Below are positions 44,503-53,599 of a stretch of DNA of 64,000 bases, in pieces. The position numbers and the translations under genes are program-made. The stretch comes from Flavobacterium erciyesense (GTDB lineage: Bacteria > Bacteroidota > Bacteroidia > Flavobacteriales > Flavobacteriaceae). The stretch spans positions 1 through 64,000 of the forward strand of contig NZ_JAGPXB010000007.1 of assembly GCF_018069925.1 (NCBI RefSeq), given 5' to 3'. Numbering within the stretch: position 1 is the stretch's first letter; each line of letters opens with the position of its first letter. Under the pieces are notes generated by a model, which made no database searches, was not told where the DNA came from, and saw only the letters and a list, made by a program, of their open reading frames with translations.

Positions 44503-45378
44503 ATGGCATCAGGATTTTTCGCATTATTAGATGATATCGCAGCAATGATGGACGACGTGGCTGTCATGAGCAAAGTAGCTGCAAAAAAAACAGCTGGAAT
44601 TTTGGGCGATGACTTGGCCGTAAATGCTGAAAAAGCTTCCGGCTTCGTTTCCAATAGAGAATTACCTGTGCTATGGGCCATCTCAAAAGGCTCTCTGTTG
44701 AACAAAGTAATCATTCTACCCATCGCATTTGTACTCAGTGCTTTTTTGCCAACAGCTGTTACTATCATTTTAGTATTAGGTGGTTTGTACTTGGCGTACG
44801 AAGGAGCCGAAAAAATCTACGAATATTTTTTTCCACACGAACACGCAAAAGTAGAACTTACAACCACAGAATGGACCGAAGAGCAAGTACTATCGTTTGA
44901 AAAAGAAAAAATCAAATCGGCTATTGTAACCGACTTTATTCTATCGGTCGAAATAGTAATTATTGCACTGGGTACCGTTTTGGGCGAATCAATTGGTAAG
45001 CAAATAGCAGTAGTTTCGATTATTGCCTTAATTGCTACAGTTGGCGTTTATGGTATTGTGGCTGTTATTGTTCGTATGGATGAAGCAGGGTTAAAACTAA
45101 TTCAATTGAACTCAAATGAAAAAAGCTTTACCTATAAATTCGGAACAGCTTTAGTCAAAGCATTACCGCTAATCATCAAAGCTTTATCTGTAATTGGTAC
45201 CATCGCTTTACTTTTGGTAGCCGGAGGGATTTTCGCACACTACATTCCATTTTTACACCATATTAAAACGCCACTTCCTGCATTTGTAATGGAATTCGCT
45301 TACGGTTTAGGATTTGGCTTAGCTGTATTGATCGTAGTAATGTTAGTTAAGAAAATTTTTGGTAAGAAAGCACATTAA
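44503..45378 (+). CDS. DUF808 family membrane protein (YedI type)
   Basis: A 291-residue inner-membrane protein. It begins MASGFFALLDDIAAMMDDVA and has the family block KKTAGILGDDLAVNAEKASG, then about five to six membrane helices (for example FVLSAFLPTAVTIILVLGG). The family is widespread, including E. coli YedI, and its function is unknown. An in-frame TTG at 44476 is upstream, but the ATG at 44503 is the family start. It stands alone with a clear terminator. Confidence 0.9.
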   Translation: MASGFFALLDDIAAMMDDVAVMSKVAAKKTAGILGDDLAVNAEKASGFVSNRELPVLWAISKGSLLNKVIILPIAFVLSAFLPTAVTIILVLGGLYLAYEGAEKIYEYFFPHEHAKVELTTTEWTEEQVLSFEKEKIKSAIVTDFILSVEIVIIALGTVLGESIGKQIAVVSIIALIATVGVYGIVAVIVRMDEAGLKLIQLNSNEKSFTYKFGTALVKALPLIIKALSVIGTIALLLVAGGIFAHYIPFLHHIKTPLPAFVMEFAYGLGFGLAVLIVVMLVKKIFGKKAH

Positions 45379-45402
45379 GTGTTCACTTTATACACGGATT
45401 AC

Positions 45403-45431
45403 AAAATCAGTCTTCGGACTGATTTTTTTTT
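45403..45431 (+). terminator. Terminator with UUCG tetraloop
   Basis: AAAATCAGTC (45403-45412), TTCG, GACTGATTTT (45417-45426), then T residues. Confidence 0.88.
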
Positions 45432-45621
45432 GATAGCAGTTTTATTCGAAACAAAAATTCAAAAGATTATTTTCGAATACAATTAAAGATTATTCAAAAA
45501 GACCCTCTTTTGACCATTGTATTTATAGAAATTTCCAGTAGTTTTGAAGTATCAAATAAAAGTACAGCAGTAGCTAAATAAGCAAGAAAGAAAAGAGAAT
45601 CAGCGTTAAAAATAAAGTAAT

Positions 45622-45876
45622 ATGGATATTGTAAAATTTAAAATCACACCCAAAACCATTAAAGTTGAAGTTCGAAACTCGAACAACTATGTTTTTGATT
45701 TTAATAACTCCGTAGCCATTGCAAAAGAGGATAGAGACGTTCTTTTAAAACTTTATAATGCTTTAGATTTACTATTTAAAAAAGATACTCCTACAGAAAT
45801 AAAAAACTACATTTCACCCAATCAAACCAACATTCTAGATCAAATTGAAGAAGTTGGTGAGCTTGATTCAGAATAA
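45622..45876 (+). CDS. Small hypothetical protein
   Basis: An 84-residue soluble protein with a strand-rich first half (VKFKITPKTIKVEVRNSNNY) and an acidic C-terminus (IEEVGELDSE). No known motif. The frame is isolated, with no overlapping alternative, and has protein-like composition. Function unknown. Confidence 0.55.
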   Translation: MDIVKFKITPKTIKVEVRNSNNYVFDFNNSVAIAKEDRDVLLKLYNALDLLFKKDTPTEIKNYISPNQTNILDQIEEVGELDSE

Positions 45877-46047
45877 TATAGTAAACCATTCTGAAACCTT
45901 TAGCGCAAACCAATCAAAAAAAAATCTAGTTAAAATATTTAAATCGAAGTGTTTAGATGCTTAAAAGGTTCCCTTTTAAGCAGAAATGAAAAATAATAAC
46001 AACCTTTACTACCAAGATTGCGCTGAAAAGAATACAAACCTAAAAAC

Positions 46048-46437
46048 ATGCTCGAAGATTTCTCTTTTATTGGTTTGATATTAATTCCAGCAATTTTTTT
46101 CATTAGCCGAAAAGCATTGCGCGAAAGACAACCATTTTTAATAATTTTTTGTGTTTGCATAGTTTGCGGAATTTTGGCAATCTTAAACTTTGAATCAGCC
46201 GAAAGAGGAAAACCGAACTTTGCATTTATTTGGTTTTGTCCATTATATTCTCTTCTCCTATACAGAATATTATTAATCGCATTTTGGGCAAGAAAAAAAA
46301 GAGACCCGAAAATTCCACAGCCTGAACTATTTTATAATGGAAATGTAGATCTTTTTGCTGACAGAATTTTTGGTTTAATTTTTATAGTATTGAGTATACT
46401 ATTGCCAATGTATTTGATCACAAAAAATTATTTGTAA
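46048..46437 (+). CDS. Small membrane protein, unknown
   Basis: A 129-residue protein with four likely transmembrane segments (about 5-20, 29-47, 58-78 and 108-125) separated by basic loops (RKALRERQP, ARKKRDPKIPQPE). No family recognised. It probably sits in the inner membrane. It is convergent with the PorP/SprF gene, with a large inverted-repeat structure between them. Confidence 0.6.
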   Translation: MLEDFSFIGLILIPAIFFISRKALRERQPFLIIFCVCIVCGILAILNFESAERGKPNFAFIWFCPLYSLLLYRILLIAFWARKKRDPKIPQPELFYNGNVDLFADRIFGLIFIVLSILLPMYLITKNYL

Positions 46438-46440
46438 AAA

Positions 46441-46565
46441 CTACCGCTAGCAGGCGTTTGACAAGATCGGGACTGTAAGCTGAATTTAAAGATAGTTTTG
46501 TCTTTAAAAACTTTGTCTTTAACAGAAAATCTCGAATCTCTTATCCCGACCTCGCAAAGCGGTAG
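46441..46565. repeat. Large nested inverted repeat between convergent genes
   Basis: CTACCGCT (46441-46448) pairs with AGCGGTAG (46558-46565). Inside, TCGGGA (46467-46472) pairs with TCCCGA (46544-46549), and further in AAAGA/TCTTT units can pair. The whole spacer can fold into one long imperfect hairpin. It may work as a bidirectional terminator or belong to a dispersed repeat family. Confidence 0.55.
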
Positions 46566-46577
46566 AAAGAAATAATC

Positions 46578-47582
46578 CTAACGTCCGGTATAATTAGGAC
46601 AACCAAAACATTTTTTATCCAGATTAAATTGATAGGTTAAGGATAGCTCATAAATCCCGCCTGTTTTACCAATTTTTGAAGTATTTAAATCGTAAGCCAA
46701 GCCCAATCTTAAATGATCGTATTGCAAGCCTGTAAATAAATTGACAGAAGTTAGCAACTGACTATTCAAACCATTTTTAGCAGGATTGGTCACTGCAGTG
46801 GCACCAAAAAACATTTTTTCAAACAATAATGAGGCTCCTAAATCAACTCTATTGTAGCGACCTTGTTGCATATAATTAGAAGTTAAAAACAACTTTGTTT
46901 CGTATGGAAAGAATTTAACATCAATGTAATTGGCTAATAAAAATTCATATCCTGCACTCAATGAAAAAAATGTGTTGAGCGGTAAATTTCCATCTTGAGT
47001 AAGCGCAATATTTGGCTTATTTAAATGTTTCATTGAAAGACCAATCCACATATCATCCGTATTAAAAACCATTCCTGCACTCACATCAAAAAAGCTAATT
47101 TTATCGTTTCTAAGCAAAGGGTCAATCGAACTAGCATTGATAATTCCTGTTCTAATATTAATTTGATCTTCAAGAAGTAAGTTTTGAAATGCAAATGATT
47201 TAAAGCCAAAACCTACCTCTATAGCTGGTCGAAATTGCCAATTATCACTAATTTGAACACGATAAGCATAATTGGCATTGAGTTGCGTGAACGTGTAATT
47301 GCTGGCATTTTCTCTTTGATTCAAAATGCTAATTCCAAAACCAGAATTCATTTCTTCGTTCCAAGTATTTAAAAAAGCATAATCTGTATCAATTTTTAAA
47401 GCCAAATCAGGCCATTGCTCACGGTGAATTATACCCGTGTAAGTTGTTTCCATAAAACCTGTAAAACCCGGATTTAGTGTTTCAGGAACCAAAAAATATT
47501 GTGTAAAAATAGGATCTTGTGCAGTACTTGTCGCAAAAAAGCAAGCAGTAATAATAGTGGTAATAAAAAATTTAAAATTCAT
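46578..47582 (-). CDS. PorP/SprF family T9SS-associated outer-membrane protein
   Basis: A 334-residue outer-membrane beta-barrel protein with a signal peptide ending near TAQ (22) and the family start QDPIFTQYFLVPETLNPGFTG. It continues with many amphipathic strands and GISILNQRE. Known: PorP/SprF proteins pair with large type B CTD cargo of the type IX secretion system; SprF is needed for SprB at the surface. The gene directly upstream (16 bp) encodes exactly such a cargo, so this protein most likely serves its export or anchoring. Confidence 0.9.
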   Translation of the reverse strand: MNFKFFITTIITACFFATSTAQDPIFTQYFLVPETLNPGFTGFMETTYTGIIHREQWPDLALKIDTDYAFLNTWNEEMNSGFGISILNQRENASNYTFTQLNANYAYRVQISDNWQFRPAIEVGFGFKSFAFQNLLLEDQINIRTGIINASSIDPLLRNDKISFFDVSAGMVFNTDDMWIGLSMKHLNKPNIALTQDGNLPLNTFFSLSAGYEFLLANYIDVKFFPYETKLFLTSNYMQQGRYNRVDLGASLLFEKMFFGATAVTNPAKNGLNSQLLTSVNLFTGLQYDHLRLGLAYDLNTSKIGKTGGIYELSLTYQFNLDKKCFGCPNYTGR

Positions 47583-47598
47583 TCTACAATGCTTTTCA

Positions 47599-50500
47599 TT
47601 ATTTAATTAATGTAAATGCGCCTTCTTCGACAACTGTTTTATTGTAAAAAGTAGTTGCTGAAAGTTTGAAATAGTAATTTCCATTTTCTGCATCTAAATC
47701 TTTTACTTTCCCGTTCCAACCGGCAAGTGTTTGACCTTTTTCAGTATAAACGATGCTTCCCCAGCTATCATAAACATCTAATGTCATCTCAATAAAACCT
47801 AAAAAAACAGGCACAAACGAATCATTTACTCCATCACCATTTGGCGTAAAGGCATTAGGCATAACTACACTATAGCCTTTTTGCACAAGCAGAGTTTTAG
47901 TATTTACATATTGACATCCAAAAGGATAATTTACCGTTTGTTTAATTGTATAGGTTCCTGGCTTCGTATAAATATGTTGTGGACTAGCTTGATCTGAGAA
48001 ATTTCCATCTCCAAAATCCCAAGAAATACTAGTGAAATCGCCAGTAGCTAAATTAGAAAATTGAACCGGATCATGAATGGAGTAAAGCTGGTAAACATCG
48101 TTACCATACGAACTTGTTTCAAAATTTGGAGTTCCTAGAACTGGCGTAGCAACATTAAAATTAATCGCTGCGCTACAACCAAAACTATCTGTTACACTAA
48201 AAATGATCAAACCATTATTGTTGGTATTCATAATCTCGTTGTTGCTTCCAGAAACGATACCATCAGACCAACTCAAAGTATAGGGTGGTATTCCTCCTTT
48301 TACTTTACCCACAAACGTTTGTTTTACAAATTTAGTTTCACAATTATAATCCGTAAGCACCTCAACAGTCGGAGTTAATTGTTCAAAACGTGTTATTTTC
48401 CATGACTGTGTCTCCGTGCAACCATTTGCATCGGTAACAATTACGGTATAGTTGTCAGGAGGTAAATTTTGCAAATCTTCAGTAGTTGCACCATTTGACC
48501 ATAAGTATTTAAACGGCTGTGCACCACCTGTTACTACCAAATTGATAGCTCCAGTATTGGCATTTGAGCAGCTTAATGTATTAGTTACATCAGCTTTCAA
48601 TTCTAATAGTAAGGGCTCATTAATTATAAAAGTTCTTTTAATTTGACACATTTTAGCATCTGTAATCGTAACAGTGTAGCGGCCTGGCCCTATATTATTT
48701 CGCTCAATTCCAGCAGTTGAATCATCATCCCACACTAATTTTACAGGAGTCAATCCACCAACTAAATTCAAACGAATGTAAGCATTCTTAGCCCCAAAAC
48801 ACGATATGTTTTTAACATCAGGATTGATTGTAAATACTGGTGCATTGTCAATAATAACTGGGAAAATCTTCGAACAATTTAAGGCATCTGTCACGGTAAT
48901 TAAATACGTTCCCGCAGATAAATTATTCTGAACCAAACCAGTTCCTAAATTGCTCCATTGTACTTGGTACGGCGCTCCTGTTGCAAAAGGAATTCCACCT
49001 TTAATATTCGTAATTGTAATAGATGCATTCGCGTCGTTGTAACAAGCTATTTCCGTTTTGGTAAACTCAAGTGCTATTTCATCGTTTTGGGAAAGAATCA
49101 CTTGTAAATTTGCTGTGCAATTTGAATTATCTGTAACCACTAAATTATAAGTACCAGCGGGAACATTTCTTAGGTTTTTATTGCTGCTGCTAAAACCATT
49201 TGGACCTGTCCAATTGTAACGATAATTAAAATTTCCAGGAGTGGTTTCAACTACACGCCCACCACTAGGTGTAACATTTATTTCTCCCGTGCTAAAACCA
49301 TAGCATAAAATATCTACTTTACTTTCTAATTTCACCTCTAGCAATGGCGGATTTATTACATTATAAGTACCTGTTAAAATATCGCAATTATTAGCTTCTT
49401 TAATTGTAACCTTATATGTACCCTCTTGCAAATTTCTAACATCTTCAGTTGTTGAAAATGAAACCCCATCTTTGGTCCATTCATAAGTATAAGGCAAATT
49501 ACCTCCTATCACATTCAAATCAATAGTTCCGTCATTTTTATTAAAGCAACTGATATCAATTTTTGATGCTCCAAACTGAAACTTTCCTGGCTCTTCCACC
49601 AAATATGATTTGACAAATGGACAATTACCATTATCAATAACTCGTAATGTATATAATCCAGGTTTTAGATTAATGATAGAGCTGGTATTGGCAGAAAATC
49701 CGTCAGGACCTGACCAAGAAAACTGGTATGGACTACCTGTTGCAAATGGAATTCCTCCAGAAACTACAATACTCAAAGAAGCATCATTTGCACCAAAACA
49801 ACTTGATTTTTTATTCGTTTCTACTACTTTAATCAAAGGGTTTACTACAACCGTTATTGTAAAGGCTGGCCCAGGGCAACTTCCTGCCGTTGGGTTGATG
49901 GTATAGGTAACTGTGGCAGGAGTGTTCGTATTATTTACTAATGTTTGACCAATAGCGCTAACGGGAGAAAACTGTCCGACAGCACCACTTACCGCTCCCG
50001 CAGGCGAAACAACCGGATTAGTCCAAGTATAAGTCGTATTTGCTGGAACGTTATCAATACCATTAGAAATAGGGCGAACAAAAAATGAAGAACCACTACA
50101 AATTGATTCGGATTTTGGACTAATTATTGGCGAAAGAACCGTATTTACTGAAAAATTTCGTGTTGCAGTAGTAGTACCACAACTATTGGTTACACTAAAA
50201 GTGGCTTGGTAATTTCCACTAACCGAATAAGTAATAGAACCCGGATTCAAAAGAGTTGATGTTGATGGAGTTCCACCCGGGAAACTCCATAAGTAAGTCA
50301 ACTCTGATTGCGGAGCGCAACCATCTACTACGGTACCAACAGGCTGAATAGTAGCCGAATTACAAAAATCGGATATTGGATTAAGCGTAATTTTTGGTGG
50401 TGTTTTAACTTCTATAAGCTGTACATTAACTCGTTCTACACCACATGAATTTATGGTTGTAAGGCGTAAATAATAAGTTCCTGGAGTTACAAAATTAATC

Positions 50501-51957
50501 ACTGGATCCTTTGAATTCCGTCCAGTACCATTAGCAAAAAACCATTGTTCTGGCTTTTTACCACAAAAACCTTCAAAATAATTTATTACCTCCCAAATGT
50601 ACGTTTCTGTTCCACAACTTTGCCTTACATCTGTTGTATTGGTTATTTGAGTATTTGAATTGGCACATGGCTTTGAGTAGGTGAAATTAGGTTGCAATAC
50701 AGGTTCTACGCAAATTGTTCTGGTTACTGTTCTTCCAATTCCGCACGGCGTTTGGGCAAACATAGTTATTGTATAAGATCCTGGATTGTTATAAACATGT
50801 GATGGATTAACTGCTCTTGAAACAGGACTGCCATCTCCAAAATCCCAAGTATAAACATTAAAAGTACTACAGTCATTAGTGTAACCTGCAATGGTATTAT
50901 TATTGAAAAACACTGATCTACCTACACAATTAACGCGATTCACGTTAAAATCAACCACAGGAACATCTAAAATAATAATAGGACCAGCTGTTAAATAAGT
51001 GCTCCCGCATGAGGTAGAAATAATTAAAGCAACTGTATTTCCGTTGGGACAATTGAATCTAGTGAAGGTATGTGGAATTGGAAAATTTTGAGAAGCTGCT
51101 GGATTGGCCTTGTTGTAATAAATCGAGCTCTCTAATTGTGCCTGAGTATAATTTACGATAGTTCCATCTCCATAATTTACCTGATATTTTGTATCAGAGG
51201 GATTGAGAGCCCAAGACCCAATTGCAAAATTCATTGGCGCCACTGGAAGACAGAAATTGGTTGTATTTCCGGGAGCAATTAAGGCTCCAATTGGGTTATT
51301 AGAATTTTTAACAATATACGAAACACGGTTATTACAACCAATGGCACCTACTGCAGTGATTACCATATTAAACGACCCCAACTTTTCATAAGTATGTTGC
51401 TTAGGAAAAATAACATTAGTCTCTTTTCTACCATCTCCCCAATCAACATTATAAGAAGTTATACATGAAGTAGATGCCGATACATTTTCAACATCTATCG
51501 TATAACTTAAACTGGAATTATTATCACCGCAACGTTCAAAAACCGAATTAGACCCTGCCACTCGATTAACAAATTTCAGATCAGGTTTTTGTTGTACCAA
51601 AACCGGTTTACTAACTGTGCTTTCTTCTCCATTCCTGTCTTTAACTGTTAATTTGACAAGAAAAGTTTGGATACCGCAACCTAAAGCCGAAAAAGCATGA
51701 GTCGGATTACTGTCTGTAGATGTTTTACCATCCCCAAAGTCCCAAACAAAAGTATAAGGAGCATTACCGCTCAACGTTGGGTTAAATGTAATGGGTGTAT
51801 CAGAGCAACTACTATTGTTATTAAAATTAAAATCTACGCTTGGAGCAAATTCTTTAATCTCGTTGTTAGGGTATATCGTATTTGCTAGTAACGAATTAAT
51901 TCCAAAAAAGAATCCCAAAAGCAAATACCAGCGGAACAGAAGCGTATTTTTTTGCAT
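47599..51957 (-). CDS. Large PKD/SprB-repeat surface adhesin with T9SS type B sorting domain
   Basis: A 1452-residue secreted protein. Signal peptide at 1-25; PKD domains with the WDFGDG(K/S) signature in the N-terminal half (for example FVWDFGDGKTSTDSNPTHAF) and again near residue 1320. In the middle, about residues 700-1260, are several SprB-type repeats (ISCFNKNDGTIDLNVIGG and similar, spaced about 80-90). The C-terminal 85 residues are a gliding-motility-associated type B sorting domain (VMPNAFTPNGDGVNDSFVP). Exported by the type IX system and likely surface-attached for adhesion or gliding. It has a consensus promoter and is followed by its PorP/SprF partner. Confidence 0.93.
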   Translation of the reverse strand: MQKNTLLFRWYLLLGFFFGINSLLANTIYPNNEIKEFAPSVDFNFNNNSSCSDTPITFNPTLSGNAPYTFVWDFGDGKTSTDSNPTHAFSALGCGIQTFLVKLTVKDRNGEESTVSKPVLVQQKPDLKFVNRVAGSNSVFERCGDNNSSLSYTIDVENVSASTSCITSYNVDWGDGRKETNVIFPKQHTYEKLGSFNMVITAVGAIGCNNRVSYIVKNSNNPIGALIAPGNTTNFCLPVAPMNFAIGSWALNPSDTKYQVNYGDGTIVNYTQAQLESSIYYNKANPAASQNFPIPHTFTRFNCPNGNTVALIISTSCGSTYLTAGPIIILDVPVVDFNVNRVNCVGRSVFFNNNTIAGYTNDCSTFNVYTWDFGDGSPVSRAVNPSHVYNNPGSYTITMFAQTPCGIGRTVTRTICVEPVLQPNFTYSKPCANSNTQITNTTDVRQSCGTETYIWEVINYFEGFCGKKPEQWFFANGTGRNSKDPVINFVTPGTYYLRLTTINSCGVERVNVQLIEVKTPPKITLNPISDFCNSATIQPVGTVVDGCAPQSELTYLWSFPGGTPSTSTLLNPGSITYSVSGNYQATFSVTNSCGTTTATRNFSVNTVLSPIISPKSESICSGSSFFVRPISNGIDNVPANTTYTWTNPVVSPAGAVSGAVGQFSPVSAIGQTLVNNTNTPATVTYTINPTAGSCPGPAFTITVVVNPLIKVVETNKKSSCFGANDASLSIVVSGGIPFATGSPYQFSWSGPDGFSANTSSIINLKPGLYTLRVIDNGNCPFVKSYLVEEPGKFQFGASKIDISCFNKNDGTIDLNVIGGNLPYTYEWTKDGVSFSTTEDVRNLQEGTYKVTIKEANNCDILTGTYNVINPPLLEVKLESKVDILCYGFSTGEINVTPSGGRVVETTPGNFNYRYNWTGPNGFSSSNKNLRNVPAGTYNLVVTDNSNCTANLQVILSQNDEIALEFTKTEIACYNDANASITITNIKGGIPFATGAPYQVQWSNLGTGLVQNNLSAGTYLITVTDALNCSKIFPVIIDNAPVFTINPDVKNISCFGAKNAYIRLNLVGGLTPVKLVWDDDSTAGIERNNIGPGRYTVTITDAKMCQIKRTFIINEPLLLELKADVTNTLSCSNANTGAINLVVTGGAQPFKYLWSNGATTEDLQNLPPDNYTVIVTDANGCTETQSWKITRFEQLTPTVEVLTDYNCETKFVKQTFVGKVKGGIPPYTLSWSDGIVSGSNNEIMNTNNNGLIIFSVTDSFGCSAAINFNVATPVLGTPNFETSSYGNDVYQLYSIHDPVQFSNLATGDFTSISWDFGDGNFSDQASPQHIYTKPGTYTIKQTVNYPFGCQYVNTKTLLVQKGYSVVMPNAFTPNGDGVNDSFVPVFLGFIEMTLDVYDSWGSIVYTEKGQTLAGWNGKVKDLDAENGNYYFKLSATTFYNKTVVEEGAFTLIK

Positions 51958-51982
51958 GAAAACAAAATATATAATTTTCTCA

Positions 51983-52012
51983 CAAAAATATAGTAATTAA
52001 TCAACTACACAA
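51983..52012 (-). promoter_or_regulatory. Consensus promoter of the adhesin-PorP/SprF operon
   Basis: On the minus strand TTG (52010-52012), 19 nt, then TATTTTTG (51983-51990), 25 bp before the ATG at 51957. Confidence 0.65.
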
Positions 52013-52153
52013 TTAAATCATGGGTTATTTTAAAATAATATTACACAAAAAATATTTTTAATACTAGTTATGTAAACATCAGATTTAAACTTAAATAATC
52101 AAATTACAAGCACTGTTTATTAACTATAACTGAAATTAAAAAAGAATAGAATA

Positions 52154-52190
52154 TAAAAAAAAGGCTATTTCTCAACAGAGAAACAGCCTT
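52154..52190 (-). terminator. Terminator of the M57 protease gene
   Basis: AAGGCTATTTCTC (52161-52173) pairs with GAGAAACAGCCTT (52178-52190) with one mismatch and an AACA loop. The minus strand then runs into eight T. Confidence 0.75.
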
Positions 52191-52224
52191 CTTAAAATTT
52201 GCAAAGTGTTTATAATACTACTTA

Positions 52225-53055
52225 TTAGTATAAATAATTTAAAGCAGTAACATCGTTAGTATTAAATACACCAGTGTCACTTGAACTGAAACAAGCTCTC
52301 ATGTAAGAAGTAGCATCATATCCAGTTGGAGTACCAGGAATATGAATTGCTCCTACACCAGCTGTTCCTTCATTGGTATTTTGACCACAACTTTGACGGC
52401 TAAACCAATCTGTGTGACGCATTCCAATACAGTGTCCGATTTCGTGAGCAGCTACATGCGAGTTTACACCAACTGAATACGTGTCCATACCAGAGTATAA
52501 AGTCACTGTATTGAATGGGTTTCCTCCTGATGGGAATCCGGCTACTCCGCCTGCTCCACCAACTTCTCTGCGTACAACAATATTAGCACCAGTGGTATTA
52601 GAACTAAATGTTAAAGAGAACTTAAGCCTTAAGTTAAGACTATTGTATCGATTAACTGCCGCTTGTAATCCCGAACGCATGTTAGTACTTAGAGCTGATG
52701 AACCAGTACCTGATAAACCAACAACTTTAATCGTTCTTGTTCCTGAAACAAGATTAGTTGTACGATATTGCTCCGAGGTAATACCTCCATGCAAGTCCAT
52801 GCTATTAATTTGTTTTTCAGTCATGATAATATCGCCTTCAATTAAAAAAGCATCTTCTGAAACTCCATTTGCATTGGTATGTTTGATTACTTTCACATCT
52901 TTATTGTTGAATGAAAGCGCACTAAGTTTAGCTAAGATTTCCGGTGTTACTTTTGTAGCTTCCGCTTTTACAGCTGTAGTTTCGTCATCTTTTGTACATG
53001 CCACAAAGGCTAAAACAGCACAAGACAACATTAAAATTCTTTTAATTTTTTTCAT
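52225..53055 (-). CDS. M57 (HEIGH) zinc metalloprotease lipoprotein
   Basis: A 276-residue protein with a lipoprotein signal (MKKIKRILMLSCAVLAFVAC, Cys20). The zinc site is the metzincin-like HEIGHCIGMRHTD, with His204, Glu205, His208 and His214, matching the dual-action HEIGH peptidase family M57. The C-terminus has SYMRACFSSSDTG. The frame is open to 53103, but the lipoprotein signal starts at the ATG 53055. It probably cleaves proteins at the cell envelope or surface; targets unknown. Monocistronic. Confidence 0.88.
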   Translation of the reverse strand: MKKIKRILMLSCAVLAFVACTKDDETTAVKAEATKVTPEILAKLSALSFNNKDVKVIKHTNANGVSEDAFLIEGDIIMTEKQINSMDLHGGITSEQYRTTNLVSGTRTIKVVGLSGTGSSALSTNMRSGLQAAVNRYNSLNLRLKFSLTFSSNTTGANIVVRREVGGAGGVAGFPSGGNPFNTVTLYSGMDTYSVGVNSHVAAHEIGHCIGMRHTDWFSRQSCGQNTNEGTAGVGAIHIPGTPTGYDATSYMRACFSSSDTGVFNTNDVTALNYLY

Positions 53056-53192
53056 CGTTTGGTTAATTTTAAGAAAAGTTAAATAATTATTTTTTTGAAA
53101 CACTTTGCAAATTCCAAAAGCCGAAAATAGACAATAAATTTTGTACGAAAATCACAATTTACATAATTTAACAATTTTAACATATTAAGTTA

Positions 53193-53200
53193 CAAATATA
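53193..53200 (-). promoter_or_regulatory. Possible -7 element for the M57 protease gene
   Basis: TATATTTG on the minus strand, a full TAnnTTTG match, but without a good -33 TTG and in very AT-rich sequence. Confidence 0.25.
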
Positions 53201-53372
53201 ACAATTTAACAAAAGAAATGATAAATAAGCAGCATTTTAGAATTAAGACTCATTTATCAATACAGTAATTTTATTGTTAAAAAAAAACAATATGTACTAA
53301 ATATGAATAATAAAATATCATACTATAAATTTTATTTAATAAAATGAAAAATACAAATAGAAATTATTTTTT

Positions 53373-53380
53373 TATATTTG
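53373..53380 (+). promoter_or_regulatory. Possible -7 element for the S8 protease gene
   Basis: TATATTTG on the plus strand, about 220 bp upstream of the ATG at 53600; motif only. Confidence 0.25.
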
Positions 53381-53599
53381 AAAAAAAGTAAACAATAAAT
53401 TTAGTTAAGTAAAAAAGTATAAACAATAGTAATTTTATATTTTTTAACATAATTTTTGTAAGGTGTTAAAATGGAAAAAACCCTAACGCAATAGCTCCAA
53501 AATAATACAAAATCACAAATTCTTACAAATAAATCATCAGAAATTAGAGCTACAAGACACAAAAAACTTTAAAAAACTGCGCTTACAATATTTAAACAT

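Larger units (their letters stand above)
53056..53599. other. Very AT-rich divergent intergenic region
   Basis: This 544-base spacer between the divergent M57 and S8 protease genes has no convincing gene. It contains TATATTTG on the minus strand (53193-53200) and on the plus strand (53373-53380); each would give a leader of roughly 130-210 nt. Nothing else stands out. Confidence 0.5.

Noticed and set aside
53056..53599. Possible small RNA or gene in the long AT-rich spacer
   Set aside because: No frame with protein-like composition and no terminator-like hairpin; only isolated -7 motifs, which are expected by chance in such AT-rich sequence.
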